This document shows positions 18,352 through 28,201 of a stretch of 58,311 nucleotides of DNA, piece after piece. The position numbers were made by a program, and so were the translations under genes. The notes below the pieces were generated by a model. That model was not told where the DNA came from, did not search any database, and was given only the letters and a program-made list of their open reading frames with translations. Positions within the stretch are counted from its first letter, which is position 1, and every line of letters begins with the position of its first letter. The stretch comes from Planktothrix tepida PCC 9214 (GTDB lineage Bacteria > Cyanobacteriota > Cyanobacteriia > Cyanobacteriales > Microcoleaceae): positions 310,258 to 368,568 of the forward strand of contig NZ_LN889812.1 of NCBI RefSeq assembly GCF_900009145.1. The letters run 5' to 3'.

Positions 18352-21156
18352 TTAGGAATTGAGGGTAACATCCGAAAGAGATTGCCGCAAGGGAATTTCA
18401 ATTTTAAATTCGGTTCCCAGCCCCCAGTGAGAAAGACATTTTAGCGATCCTTTATGTTTTTCAACAATAATTTGATAACTAATTGATAATCCTAACCCTG
18501 TTCCTTGGCCCACAGGTTTTGTGGTAAAAAACGGATCAAAGATATGGGGAAGTAATGCGTTAGGAATCCCTGTACCATTGTCAATGATCGAGATCACAAT
18601 TTTCGGTAAAGCTGTAATTTCATCCCTCAAAGCGGTACGAATCTCTAAGCAGGGTTGTGTCTGTTCAGAGGTGGAAAAAGTCTGATTCGATCCTTGTGTT
18701 TTAAATGCTAACGCATCAATGGCATTACTGAGAATATTCATAAACACTTGATTTAAGAGACTGGCATAACATTCCACCGGAGGAAGGTTGCCATAGTGTC
18801 GCTTAACTTGAATTTCGGGAGCGTCGGAATTAATGTTGAGACGATGTTGTAACAGCAATAATGTACTTTCAATTCCTTCATGGAGATCAACAAATTTTAA
18901 ATCCGCTTGATCGAGTCGGGCAAAATTGCGAAGGGATAACACTAATTGACGAATGCGGTCGGCTCCACTTTGCATAGATTCCAAAATTTTAGGCAGATCT
19001 TTAGCAATAAAATCTAACTCGATGGTACTAATATAGTTAACAATTTCTGAGGTCGGATAGGGATAATAGCGTTGATAAAGTTGAATTAGATTTAATAAAT
19101 TCTGGGTATATTCACTGGCATATAGCAAATTACCAAAGATAAAATTAATTGGATTATTGATTTCATGAGCCATCCCCGCAACTAATCGCCCCAAACTGAG
19201 CATTTTTTCCGTTTGAATTAGTTGACTTTGAGTTTTTTGGAGTTCATTGAGGGTATGAGTCAGTTGTTCAGCTTTAGCTTGTTCATTTTGGGCGGCTCTG
19301 CGACTTTGTTCATACAATTCAGCTTGAGCAATGGCGATCGCAGCTTGATCCGCTAATTGTTTTAAAATATCCAATTCCTCAGTTTCCCAATTGCGAGGAT
19401 GGGTACATTCATGGGCAATTAATAATCCCCAGATCTTCAATTCTTGGTTAATGGGAACAATTAAATTAGCCCGCACCCCCAAACTTTCTAAAAATTCCTG
19501 ATGACACAGTGCTAAATTTTCATTATAAACATCACAAATTGCTCTCATTCGTCCTTGTCGATAAAGCATCACCATGTCTTCAGGAAAACAATCCTCCGGT
19601 GTTTGCATCCCGACAATGGAACGAATGGAGTCTCGCCGATCTTCAAATACGACTTCTCCAGCTTGTTGATTGATCAGCTGATAAATAACGACCCGATCCG
19701 TATCTAATAACGCTCTAACTTCTCGGACTAAACACGACAATGTAGTTTTTAAATCTAACGTTCGACGAATTTGATCCGTAATTCGTTCTAAAGTTTTAGC
19801 AAAATCTAAAGCTCGTTTAAGTTGATTGGTTCGTTCATCAATTTGCTCCTCTAAATTCAGGTTTAAACACTGAACTTCTTGATATAATCGATATTGTTGA
19901 ATTGCCATTGCAAATTGATGAATTAATGCTTTGGCTAAGGTTAATTCTGCTTCTGTCCAAGGTTGGGCTTGACCTTGTTTAGATTCTCGCCAAATTTCAA
20001 AGGACTGTCGAGGCATCATTTGTTTGACACTAGGGTCAAATTCTCCCGCCCAAAGGGTTTCGGTATCAATTTCGTCCCGAAAAATTGTCAAAACCCCTAA
20101 TAATTGTTGACGATATTGAATCGGTAAAACTAATATTCCTCGAATCGGTGTTGATTGAAAATTGCGGAGCAAGACTCGCCATTGAGGTTCTTTATAAACA
20201 TCCGTAATTACCCAAGGAGATAAGGCTGGATTCGGGGTGGGGTTAGCTTGAGAGGAGGCTCCATAACCATTGATTAACCAATGTTGCCACAACGGATGTT
20301 CTTCTAAAATCCCTGAAGGAATTCCAGCAGGAGGATGGGGCTGTTTCCCCCAGGTAAAGACTTCCGGGGAATGGGGCGCATTGGGTTGAATATAAAGCCG
20401 TCCTCCCACTCCTTGCAACGCTTTCACCGTTGCTTCTAAGGCTGCTAACAGTTCAATGGTGGGGCGTTCATGGAGGAGAGACACAACAGTGTTAATCGTG
20501 GCTTCCTGTTGGGCTTGTTGTTGCGTCTCACTGAGTAAATTTGCCTGAGCAATAGCAATCGCCAGTTGATCGACTAATAATTGGACAAGGTGGATATCGG
20601 ATTCAGAAATAGGTTGAGGTTCGGCGTGATGGGAAACTAATAATCCCCAAAGCTTAGGTTTCTCAGAACTAACCGGATTGAGGGGATGGAGTAAAATCGG
20701 AACCACCAGAGAAGCCTCTACCCCCATAGCGGTTAAATAAGCTTGATGACAGGGATCAAGGGTGCGATAATCAATCCCCGATGAGGTTCCAGTCTCTTCT
20801 AAATGGTGACTGATACCAATAGTTCCCCCTGCAACATTCACAATGGTGCGTTGACGGAGGGAACAATACATTTCACGAGTATAAGCAGGAATATCATCGG
20901 CGGGAAAATGTAATCCCAATAAGGACGGGAGGCGATCTCCAAACCGAGATTCTGCTACCACCTCCCCACTGCCATCGGGACTAAATTCATAAATCATAAT
21001 CCGATCCGTTCCTAGAAATGAACGGATTTCGGCAACGGTGGCTGTTAAAATACCGGGTAAGTCTAGGGATTGTCGAATCCGGTTCGTAATCCGATGCAGT
21101 AAAACCTGTTGATCTAATTGAGATTGAAGTTGTTGTGTATTTTCCAGCCCATTCAT
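18352..21156 (-). CDS. Multi-GAF sensor histidine kinase, phytochrome-like GAF and dual-Cys GAF
   Basis: A 934-residue histidine kinase in the same orientation as the kinase downstream, 204 bp apart. GAF1 (about 20-205) resembles a phytochrome GAF: FPADDIPAYTREMY near 84-97 and DPCHQAYLTAMGVEASL with C136-H137. GAF2 (about 215-425) is divergent, with a long insert and no cysteine-histidine pair. GAF3 (about 455-615) has EDCF (C523) and C551-H552, again 28 residues apart. HisKA has H664 (GMAHEINNPINF), and the HATPase ends in GTGLGLS. Its kinase core is closely related to that of the neighbouring kinase, which suggests duplication. Bilin binding is inferred from motifs. Confidence 0.86.
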   Translation of the reverse strand: MNGLENTQQLQSQLDQQVLLHRITNRIRQSLDLPGILTATVAEIRSFLGTDRIMIYEFSPDGSGEVVAESRFGDRLPSLLGLHFPADDIPAYTREMYCSLRQRTIVNVAGGTIGISHHLEETGTSSGIDYRTLDPCHQAYLTAMGVEASLVVPILLHPLNPVSSEKPKLWGLLVSHHAEPQPISESDIHLVQLLVDQLAIAIAQANLLSETQQQAQQEATINTVVSLLHERPTIELLAALEATVKALQGVGGRLYIQPNAPHSPEVFTWGKQPHPPAGIPSGILEEHPLWQHWLINGYGASSQANPTPNPALSPWVITDVYKEPQWRVLLRNFQSTPIRGILVLPIQYRQQLLGVLTIFRDEIDTETLWAGEFDPSVKQMMPRQSFEIWRESKQGQAQPWTEAELTLAKALIHQFAMAIQQYRLYQEVQCLNLNLEEQIDERTNQLKRALDFAKTLERITDQIRRTLDLKTTLSCLVREVRALLDTDRVVIYQLINQQAGEVVFEDRRDSIRSIVGMQTPEDCFPEDMVMLYRQGRMRAICDVYNENLALCHQEFLESLGVRANLIVPINQELKIWGLLIAHECTHPRNWETEELDILKQLADQAAIAIAQAELYEQSRRAAQNEQAKAEQLTHTLNELQKTQSQLIQTEKMLSLGRLVAGMAHEINNPINFIFGNLLYASEYTQNLLNLIQLYQRYYPYPTSEIVNYISTIELDFIAKDLPKILESMQSGADRIRQLVLSLRNFARLDQADLKFVDLHEGIESTLLLLQHRLNINSDAPEIQVKRHYGNLPPVECYASLLNQVFMNILSNAIDALAFKTQGSNQTFSTSEQTQPCLEIRTALRDEITALPKIVISIIDNGTGIPNALLPHIFDPFFTTKPVGQGTGLGLSISYQIIVEKHKGSLKCLSHWGLGTEFKIEIPLRQSLSDVTLNS

Positions 21157-21512
21157 AATCTTGTCCTATAGCAAGCTTTTTTAAGCTTCACTGAGATAAT
21201 GAAAAAAACAGCACTCAAGTATCTTGAGTGTTCACAGCGAAACAGACTATTTAAATTTTTCCCCTAACCTTGATCTCAAATTATCTTTCTTGGGGTAGGA
21301 TGATGCGTCCTTGAAAACAGTTCTATTTTATACCGAATCAACGGTTTTTTGTTGGCTAGGAAACAGGGAATAGGGAATTATGAATTACGAATTACGAATT
21401 ATGAATAGGGACTATAACGTGGCGTACTGACCAATACGGCTGGATATAAAAATCGGGTTCCTGGTGATCAGAAACCCGGTTTTCTCAGGAATTGGCAGTT
21501 GTTTTGATGGCT
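21157..21512. other. Intergenic region with short direct repeats
   Basis: A 356-bp spacer with no gene. Direct repeats of the type GAATTACGAATTATGAAT occur near 21375-21402, preceded by a GGGAATA/GGGAATT variant of the dispersed heptamer. A GAAACCCGGTTTTC palindrome lies near 21471-21484, close to the 3' end of the reductase gene. Confidence 0.55.
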
Positions 21513-22620
21513 TTAGAATGGCATTAATTGTTTAATGGCTTTATTAGCAATATCTCCATACCGCAGTTGACCACAGAAAATTTTACTCATCACTTTCGTG
21601 GCGGCGGGCATTTTCACCCCAGCTTTATAAGCTACTTTTGGGAACCGATAAAATGCACCCGCTAAACGTCCAGCCCAAACCATATCGGAACCCCATTCTT
21701 CCTTCATCGTTTGGGTATAGCGTTCTAAGGCATTACCCAGACCCCCTAAGGCTTGATCAATCGCTTCTGCGGCTTTAACTCCACTGAGAATAGAAGGACG
21801 AATTCCCTCCGCCGATAATGGGTCAACTAAACTGGCGGCTTCCCCTGCAATTAGGGCATTTTGGGTATGAAGGGTTTTATCTCCATCCCAGAGACACAGG
21901 GGATGCTGATAAATTGTAGAATTCCCTAAACCTGCTTTAGCTGAATAATTTAGTAAGTCCTTGCTGAGATCTTTAGGTTCTCCCCCGATAAAGGTGGCAA
22001 TACTTAGGGAATAACCATCAGCTTTCGGGAACCCCCAAATACTGCCATTTTTCACCAGGCCAAACTCAAAACTCGGTAGCAACGATTGATCCGTTGAAAC
22101 TTCCATAAATTGGCTTTGACGCAGTTTAGACTGTTTCAAGCCTAACCATTTTGCCATGGAACCTTTCGCCCCATCAGCCCCAATTAAATATCGCGCCGTT
22201 AAGGGTTCAGTGGCGGTGTTCACTTGCCAATGATCGCTTTTAAATTGAATCCCTGTGACTTCCGTATTATCCTGTAGTTGCGCCCCCTGACCTTTAGCTT
22301 GATCCACTAAAAACTGATCGAAAACGTCTCGCCGCACCATCCACATCGGAGTGGGAATTTCTGATTCCACCGCATCATCTAATTGCCAGGTATAGCGAAT
22401 TCGCTCAACGGTTGTGGAAATAGCCGGACTAAAATCAAAATCAAACCATTGGGCGATGGCGGGAGAAACACCCCCACCACAAGGTTTTAAGCGAGGAAAG
22501 GCAGATCGTTCCAAAATTAACACGGAACGTCCCCGTTTTGCTAAATGATAGGCTGCTGCTCCCCCTGCTGGGCCAGCACCAACAATAATACAGTCAAACA
22601 TCGTTGTCATGGGTATTTTA
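21513..22620 (-). CDS. Geranylgeranyl-reductase-family FAD-dependent oxidoreductase
   Basis: A flavoprotein of about 369 residues related to geranylgeranyl reductase (ChlP), which saturates isoprenoid double bonds. The FAD-binding Rossmann start is IIVGAGPAGGAAAYHLAKRG. It is followed by FPRLKPCGGGVSP, typical of this family, a central GADGAKG and a second FAD motif near ALIAGEAASLVDPLSAEGIRPS. I place the start at the ATG at 22620. The in-frame extension to 22682 runs through low-complexity GTTGACAGTTAACG repeat and looks non-coding. It may be a paralogue of chlP rather than chlP itself. It follows frr on the same strand. Confidence 0.8.
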
Positions 22621-22702
22621 GGGATTATGTTGTCGGTTGAACGTTGACAGTTAACGGTTAAGTCAGACCTGTCAACACTCAACTATCAACTGTCAACGGC
22701 GA

Positions 22703-23251
22703 TTAAACAGTCGTGATGTCCTTTTCTTTGGCTGCTAAGGCTTCGTCGATTTTAGCAATGTATTTGTCTGTGAGTTTCTGGACGGAATCTTGTAAATCAG
22801 CCGCTTCGTCTTTAGAGAGTTCGCTACTTTTTTCTTGTTTCCGTACAGAGTCAATGGCATCCCGACGAATATTTCTCACCGCGACTTTCCCTTCTTCAGC
22901 TAATTTAGCCACTTGTTTGACTAATTCTTTCCGTCGTTCAGTGGTTAAGGAGGGGATATTCAGACGAATAATAGAACCATCGTTATTGGGTGTTAACCCA
23001 ATATCAGAGACTAAAATCGCTTTTTCAACGATATTAAGCATATTGCGTTCAAAAGGCTGAATCGCAATGGTGGTGGCATCGGGGGTGCTAATATTTGCCA
23101 CGGCTTTTAAAGGCATGGGACTGCCATAATATTCCACTGTAATTCGATCCAATAAACTGGTATTGGCTCGGCCAGTCCGAATCGTATTAAAGGAGCGCTG
23201 AGTTGCTTCCAGCGCTTTGATCATGTGATCTTCAACTTCAGGTAACTTCAC
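22703..23251 (-). CDS. frr: Ribosome recycling factor
   Basis: A 182-residue translation factor that, with EF-G, releases ribosomes from mRNA after termination. The sequence shows the family N-terminus '[27 protein letters not shown]', the YYGSPMPL loop, the [29 protein letters not shown] block and the C-terminal [21 protein letters not shown] helix. Length is normal. Its start overlaps the end of pyrH by 14 bp, the standard pyrH-frr translational coupling. Confidence 0.97.
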   Translation of the reverse strand: MKLPEVEDHMIKALEATQRSFNTIRTGRANTSLLDRITVEYYGSPMPLKAVANISTPDATTIAIQPFERNMLNIVEKAILVSDIGLTPNNDGSIIRLNIPSLTTERRKELVKQVAKLAEEGKVAVRNIRRDAIDSVRKQEKSSELSKDEAADLQDSVQKLTDKYIAKIDEALAAKEKDITTV

Positions 23252-23966
23252 ACAAACCTCCTACTAAGGTTCCAACAGGTTCACCACTCACCGCACGGCT
23301 AATATTTCCCCGGACAGTCAGGTCAAATACAATAATAGGGATATTATTTTCTTTGCACAGCGCAATGGCTGTACTGTCCATTACCCGTAAATCATGGGTG
23401 AGAACGTAGCCATAGGTCAAGGTTTGATAACGTTTTGCGTCTGGGTTCTTTTTGGGATCACTATCATAAATACCATCTACCTTGGTGGCTTTAAAAATCA
23501 CTTCGGCATCAATTTCCGCCGCTCGTAATGCTGCGGTTGTATCCGTTGTGAAAAAAGGATTCCCTGAACCCGCCCCAAAAATAACCACCCGATTGAGTTC
23601 TAGGTGGCGTATGGCTTTGCGTCTGATATAGGGTTCTGCAATTTCCTGCATGGCGATCGCCGTTTGTACCCGGGTCGGAACTCCAATTTGTTCTAAAGCA
23701 TCTTGCAAGGTAATGGAATTCATTACTGTTGCAATCATCCCGACATAATCGGCGGTTGCGCGATCCATTCCCCCAGCGGCGGCTTTCACCCCTCTAAAAA
23801 TGTTACCGCCTCCGACTACAATGGCGACTTGTACGCCCATATTGACAACTTCGGCGACTTCTTGGGCAATGTCTTGAACGACGGCTGGATCAATACCATA
23901 GCCCAAATCTCCCATTAAGGCTTCGCCACTTAATTTTAGTAAAATGCGTTTGTACGCTGTTCCCAT
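23238..23966 (-). CDS. pyrH: UMP kinase
   Basis: A 242-residue bacterial UMP kinase, phosphorylating UMP to UDP in pyrimidine nucleotide synthesis. Amino-acid-kinase features are [18 protein letters not shown] at the start, [32 protein letters not shown] and [19 protein letters not shown]. Length is normal. It is first in a minus-strand group with frr and a flavoprotein gene. The overlap with frr supports co-transcription. Confidence 0.97.
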   Translation of the reverse strand: MGTAYKRILLKLSGEALMGDLGYGIDPAVVQDIAQEVAEVVNMGVQVAIVVGGGNIFRGVKAAAGGMDRATADYVGMIATVMNSITLQDALEQIGVPTRVQTAIAMQEIAEPYIRRKAIRHLELNRVVIFGAGSGNPFFTTDTTAALRAAEIDAEVIFKATKVDGIYDSDPKKNPDAKRYQTLTYGYVLTHDLRVMDSTAIALCKENNIPIIVFDLTVRGNISRAVSGEPVGTLVGGLCEVT

Positions 23967-24174
23967 TTATACTCCCATAGCCTCTGTAGTAATCAACATC
24001 GCCAATTTTCGTAAACGAAGTGGGTTTATCGTTACTATTAGCCTAGACATTGGCGTTATCATATCAGGATATTTATAGTTCAAGTTGAAGGTTAACTCTT
24101 GTTGGGAGTGCTGACACTCAACAGCCAACAACCAGTAAGACGTGTCCAGGTACGTCTCTACACAGCCGACAACT

Positions 24175-24714
24175 TCAATGTCTCCACTTAATCGAACATC
24201 CGATAGAATCTGTATGTTCTGGAGTAATAGGTTGGTTATTCAGGAGTTGGGCGATCGCATTTTTTAAATAAGGGGTTGTCACGGCTTCAGCCGATGTCGG
24301 ATTATCATCAATTAATCCCCGATAGCGAATAATTCCTTGATGATCTAATAAAAAAATTTCTGGGGTATGAGAGGCTCCAAAACAGTGAGCAACCTCTTGA
24401 GTGATATCTCGAATATACGGAAAATTTAGCTTTTGTTCTTCCGCAAAAATTTTCATATTTTCAAAACTATCATCAGGATATTGACTGGAATCATTCGCAT
24501 TAATACCCACTAAAATTACCCCTTGTTCCTGATATTCTTGTTGCAACTGTTTCAGACGGTTTAAATAAAAACGAACATAAGGGCAATGGTTACACATAAA
24601 TATAACAACAACGGCTCGATATTCTTCTAAATAACGAGCTAAATGATGCACTTCATCATCAACTCCTGGTAATTCAAAATCTGGAGCGTAGCTATGAATT
24701 AAAGTACCCTGCAT
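24175..24714 (-). CDS. Thioredoxin-fold redoxin (AhpC/TSA-like) with CNHCPY motif
   Basis: A redoxin of about 179 residues with a thioredoxin fold. After the APDFELPGVDDEVHHL opening comes VVIFMCNHCPYVRFYLNRL, with a CxxC centre (CNHC). This is a cyanobacterial redoxin type often annotated as thioredoxin-family protein. A second block, FPYIRDITQEVAHCFGASHTPEIFLLD, holds the cis-proline loop (HTPE). I start at the ATG at 24714 because AAGGTGAG lies upstream and homology to redoxins begins there; a longer frame reaches 24780. The substrate is unknown. Confidence 0.8.
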   Translation of the reverse strand: MQGTLIHSYAPDFELPGVDDEVHHLARYLEEYRAVVVIFMCNHCPYVRFYLNRLKQLQQEYQEQGVILVGINANDSSQYPDDSFENMKIFAEEQKLNFPYIRDITQEVAHCFGASHTPEIFLLDHQGIIRYRGLIDDNPTSAEAVTTPYLKNAIAQLLNNQPITPEHTDSIGCSIKWRH

Positions 24715-24895
24715 AGTTAGTCTTCTCACCTTCTTAAAACAGTGCAATTGTATTGAGTAGATGTAATCTTTCTGGCTCAAAGGTTTAACCGATGATCTAG
24801 CTGCACCCTTTCTTATTCTAAACCTGATCGGATGTGAGTCGATTAGATTTTTACTGGGAGGAAAAAGGAATATCCCATCCCTCCCTTGTCCCTGG

Positions 24896-25816
24896 TTATT
24901 GCTTAATCCATCCCTTTGATAGGGCTTGATACCCGATTAATTTATAGGTTAATTTAGCAACGGTAAATTCAGAAACAACGGAATCAACCACCGGAGCTAA
25001 TTCCATAACATCACAGCCAATCACATCTTTAGACTCAAATAATCGCCTCAAAAAGGTGAGGGTAGAATACCAATTTAATCCACCTGGTTCGGGGGTTCCT
25101 ACCCCAGGAATTAAACTCGGATCAATCCCATCAACATCAATGGTTAAAAACACTTTTTCTGTAGGAATACTAGCGATCGCTTGTTCAATCCAATCTAGAT
25201 TAAACGCCATTTCTCTAGCTCGAAAAACCGTTAAATTTTTCTCTTTAATTAAATCAGCTTCCTCTTGACAAATGGCTCGAATTCCCACTTGAACAGTGGG
25301 TAATCCCATATTAACAATCCGACGCATTACACAAGCATGACTATGAATTGTGTCTTCATATTCATGTCTTAAATCGCCATGAGCATCAATTTGAACCACC
25401 GTAAACGGTTCTTGATATCCTTGACGATATCCCTGTACAACCCCGGCGGTAATACTATGTTCTCCACCAATGGAAATCACAAATTTTTGGTCTTCAATTA
25501 AAGACTTCAGAGTTTGTTGAGTCACACTCAACATTTCTTCGGCGGAAACACTCTTACCATTGCGAGTATCTGCAATCGGAGTATGGGTAAAAATTCCCGC
25601 ATCAAAACAGACTTCTCGATCAAGTTCTTCATCATAACATTCTAATTGATGAGAAGCTTCTAATAAACTAGCAGGGCCATTTTCACATCCCTTGCGATAG
25701 CTGGTTGTGGCTTCATAGGGAATAGGTAAAATTACGACTTTAGCCGTTTCGTAGTCAGGGACAATTTCAGAACCTAGAAAGTCTACAACAGCAGTCGAAG
25801 GGAAAGTTGATCTCAT
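24896..25816 (-). CDS. speB: Agmatinase/ureohydrolase family protein (SpeB-like)
   Basis: A ureohydrolase of about 306 residues, probably hydrolysing agmatine to putrescine and urea in polyamine synthesis. The Mn ligands are visible in SIGGEHSIT, IDAHGDLR and TIDVDGIDPSLIPGVGTPEPGG. The length fits agmatinase. In cyanobacteria several members once called agmatinase act on other guanidino compounds, including guanidine itself, so the substrate is not proven. The ATG at 25816 is preferred to an upstream TTG. Confidence 0.8.
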   Translation of the reverse strand: MRSTFPSTAVVDFLGSEIVPDYETAKVVILPIPYEATTSYRKGCENGPASLLEASHQLECYDEELDREVCFDAGIFTHTPIADTRNGKSVSAEEMLSVTQQTLKSLIEDQKFVISIGGEHSITAGVVQGYRQGYQEPFTVVQIDAHGDLRHEYEDTIHSHACVMRRIVNMGLPTVQVGIRAICQEEADLIKEKNLTVFRAREMAFNLDWIEQAIASIPTEKVFLTIDVDGIDPSLIPGVGTPEPGGLNWYSTLTFLRRLFESKDVIGCDVMELAPVVDSVVSEFTVAKLTYKLIGYQALSKGWIKQ

Positions 25817-26078
25817 CTTCAATTTAGTCCGAAGCAATTTCAGTGGGCTAGTGCACGAAAGCAGAGGATTTTACAATCAGCAGTCATCCCTGATCGAGAA
25901 CTCTTAACGATTAACTGATCAGGAATCAATTATTTTTGCTACGCTGCACTAAGGGATTAACACCTCTTAATTTTGACACAAAACGGGGACGATCGTTAAC
26001 CGTGCAATTACGGAATACATGAGTTTTGGCTAGAATTTTACAGACTATTTACTTTTTACTGCTTCTACCTTAAGAGTT

Positions 26079-26954
26079 ATGTTGATTGCTTCATCTGTTT
26101 CGCAAACTTGGATTTGGAAAGGCTTCCCCATTTGTTATGTGAGGGAGGGTAATAATGGCCCTGCGGTGATTCTAGTGCATGGGTTTGGTGCATCTTGGGG
26201 ACATTGGCGAAAAAATATCCCTGACTTAGCAAAACATTGTCGCGTCTTTGCATTAGATTTAATTGGCTTTGGAGGGTCAGCTAAACCCAAACCGACGGAA
26301 GAAATCAGTTATACTTTTGAAACTTGGGGACAACAAATCGCTGATTTTTGTCGAGAAGTTGTTCAAGAACCTGCTTTTTTAGTCGGAAATTCAATAGGTT
26401 GTATTGCGGTGATGCAGACCGCCATTGATCACCCTGATATTGTTCAAGAAGTTGCTTTATTAAACTGTTCTTTAAGATTATTACACGATCGCAAACGGGA
26501 TAAACTTCCTTGGTATCGTAATTATGGGGCGAGTGTTGCCCAAGGGTTATTAAAATATTCTTGGTTTAATCAATTCTTTTTTAAACAATTAGCAACGCCT
26601 CAAACTGTTAAAAAAGTATTATTACAAGCTTATCAACGGGATGAAGCCGTTACGGATGAATTAGTCGAAATGTTATTAAAACCTGCCCAAGATCAAGGTG
26701 CAGTAGATGTTTTTGCTGCCTTTACTCGCTATTCTCAGGGGCCATTACCAGAAGATTTATTCCCTAAATTACCCTGTAAAGCAATAATATTATGGGGAAC
26801 GGATGATCCTTGGGAACCGATAGAATTGGGAGAAGAATTTAAACAGTATTCAACAGTTAAACAGTTTATTCGATTAGAAGGAGTCGGTCATTGTCCCCAG
26901 GATGAAGCCCCCGAATTAGTTAATCCTATTTTATTAGATTGGATGCTGTCTTAA
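26079..26954 (+). CDS. Alpha/beta-fold hydrolase
   Basis: A 291-residue alpha/beta hydrolase with the oxyanion motif HGFGASWGHW (34-43), the nucleophile S105 in GNSIGC, an acid in WGTDDPWEP near 245, and H in GVGHCPQDEAPE near 271. The catalytic triad looks complete. It resembles cyanobacterial and plastid hydrolases related to pheophytinase and epoxide hydrolase, but the substrate cannot be told. The last codons lie next to the promoter of the restriction-like module, with which it is probably not co-regulated. Confidence 0.8.
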   Translation: MLIASSVSQTWIWKGFPICYVREGNNGPAVILVHGFGASWGHWRKNIPDLAKHCRVFALDLIGFGGSAKPKPTEEISYTFETWGQQIADFCREVVQEPAFLVGNSIGCIAVMQTAIDHPDIVQEVALLNCSLRLLHDRKRDKLPWYRNYGASVAQGLLKYSWFNQFFFKQLATPQTVKKVLLQAYQRDEAVTDELVEMLLKPAQDQGAVDVFAAFTRYSQGPLPEDLFPKLPCKAIILWGTDDPWEPIELGEEFKQYSTVKQFIRLEGVGHCPQDEAPELVNPILLDWMLS

Positions 26955-26977
26955 AATTAGCGATCGCTCTCATGCGA

Positions 26978-26983
26978 TATAAT
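26978..26983 (+). promoter_or_regulatory. Candidate -10 of the restriction-like module
   Basis: A perfect TATAAT lies just past the hydrolase stop, with no good -35 17 bp upstream. A transcript from about 26990 would have a leader near 48 nt to the ATG at 27038. This argues against the longer in-frame starts at 26939 and 26972. Confidence 0.4.
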
Positions 26984-27037
26984 AAACTAAATCGACCCAG
27001 CATAAAACTAACCTCCACCAGTAAATTTTGCTCCAGT

Positions 27038-28180
27038 ATGACCGACACTATTAAACCACCCATCCAAAAAATTCTGTTTGGCTGTCCAGGGACAGGGAAA
27101 AGCTACAAAATTCGCGAAATTGCTGAAAACCAGCTAAACATAACCTTTGATTCAGATACTAAAATTCTTAAAAATACGGTCAAAACGGTATTCCATCCTG
27201 AATATACCTATGGTGACTTCATGGGTAAACTGTTACCTCTGACTCAGGGAACTAACGTAATGTATAAGTTTTACCCTGGACATTTTTTAAAAGTCTTGGG
27301 AATGGCTTACCGAGGGTTAATAGAGGGAAATAATGAACATTACTTATTAGTGATTGATGAACTCAACCGAGGGAATGCGGCTGCTATTTTTGGAACAGTT
27401 TTTCAACTTTTAGATCGAGAAAGTGATCATTGGTCTAGTTATGAGGTTGATGTTTCTGAAATGGAGTTAGTAGGATTATTAAATTCAATGGGATATAAAA
27501 TCAATGTCCTAAGCGATGGTTCAATTAAAATTCATGAGAATAGAACAACGGAGAATCTATTTGATACATTTTGTAAAGAACTAGAAATTGATTTAAAAAA
27601 TAAAAGTAACAATAACGGCTTAAGAGTTTTAGAGCTTCTCAAGCAAAACAAAATTAGTATTCCTCAAAATTTATCTATTATAGCAACAATTAATACTTCT
27701 GATGAATCAATTTATTATCTTGATACTGCATTTAAACGCCGTTGGTCTTATGAACAAATTTCAATCGAAAGTAGTAAAAAAATGTTTGAATTAAAATACA
27801 AGGAAATTTTGAACGAAGTAAAATTAGTTATACCAAATGGGCAAAAATCCACAATAGAGCTAGAATGGATTCCCATTTTAGAAGGCATTAATGAAATTAT
27901 CAAAGATAATTATAAGACTATTAAAAGGATTGAAGATAAACAAATCGGCTTTTGGTTTATTAAACCTGATGACAGTGGAAAAATACATTTAAAAGAAATT
28001 CAGAGTAAACTAATGTTCTATCTTTGGGATAGTGTTTTTGCTAGAGATAAAAGACCCCTAGAAGAATTTATTTCAAAAGCTGTTCAAACAGATGTTAAAT
28101 TAATTACTTATGATGATTTTGTTAAGTATACAAAAAATATCTTTGAATATCTAGATGAACAAAAACCGATTCCTTTTTAA
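27038..28180 (+). CDS. McrB-like AAA+ GTPase subunit of a restriction system
   Basis: A motor protein of about 380 residues of the McrB AAA+ branch, expected to hydrolyse GTP and drive a partner nuclease along DNA. The Walker A is GCPGTGKS at 15-22. Next come VFHPEYTYGDFMGKLLP (the McrB FHPsYsYeDF block), the Walker B VIDELNRGNAAAIFG, and sensor/arginine-finger region TINTSDESIYYLDTAFKRRW. An insert of about 85 residues splits the AAA core after LLDRESDHW. It begins almost at Walker A, so the N-terminal DNA-recognition domain of E. coli McrB is missing. The nuclease gene follows after 21 bp. Confidence 0.82.
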   Translation: MTDTIKPPIQKILFGCPGTGKSYKIREIAENQLNITFDSDTKILKNTVKTVFHPEYTYGDFMGKLLPLTQGTNVMYKFYPGHFLKVLGMAYRGLIEGNNEHYLLVIDELNRGNAAAIFGTVFQLLDRESDHWSSYEVDVSEMELVGLLNSMGYKINVLSDGSIKIHENRTTENLFDTFCKELEIDLKNKSNNNGLRVLELLKQNKISIPQNLSIIATINTSDESIYYLDTAFKRRWSYEQISIESSKKMFELKYKEILNEVKLVIPNGQKSTIELEWIPILEGINEIIKDNYKTIKRIEDKQIGFWFIKPDDSGKIHLKEIQSKLMFYLWDSVFARDKRPLEEFISKAVQTDVKLITYDDFVKYTKNIFEYLDEQKPIPF

Positions 28181-28201
28181 ATTTTATTAAAATAAGCAAA
28201 A

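Noticed and set aside
22621-22682. N-terminal extension of the geranylgeranyl-reductase-like protein
   Set aside because: It is encoded by GTTGACAGTTAACG low-complexity repeat; the FAD motif starts right after the ATG at 22620.
26939-27037. N-terminal extension of the McrB-like protein from 26939 or 26972
   Set aside because: The frame overlaps the hydrolase end and runs across a HIP1 site and a TATAAT hexamer; the ATG at 27038 starts just before conserved sequence.
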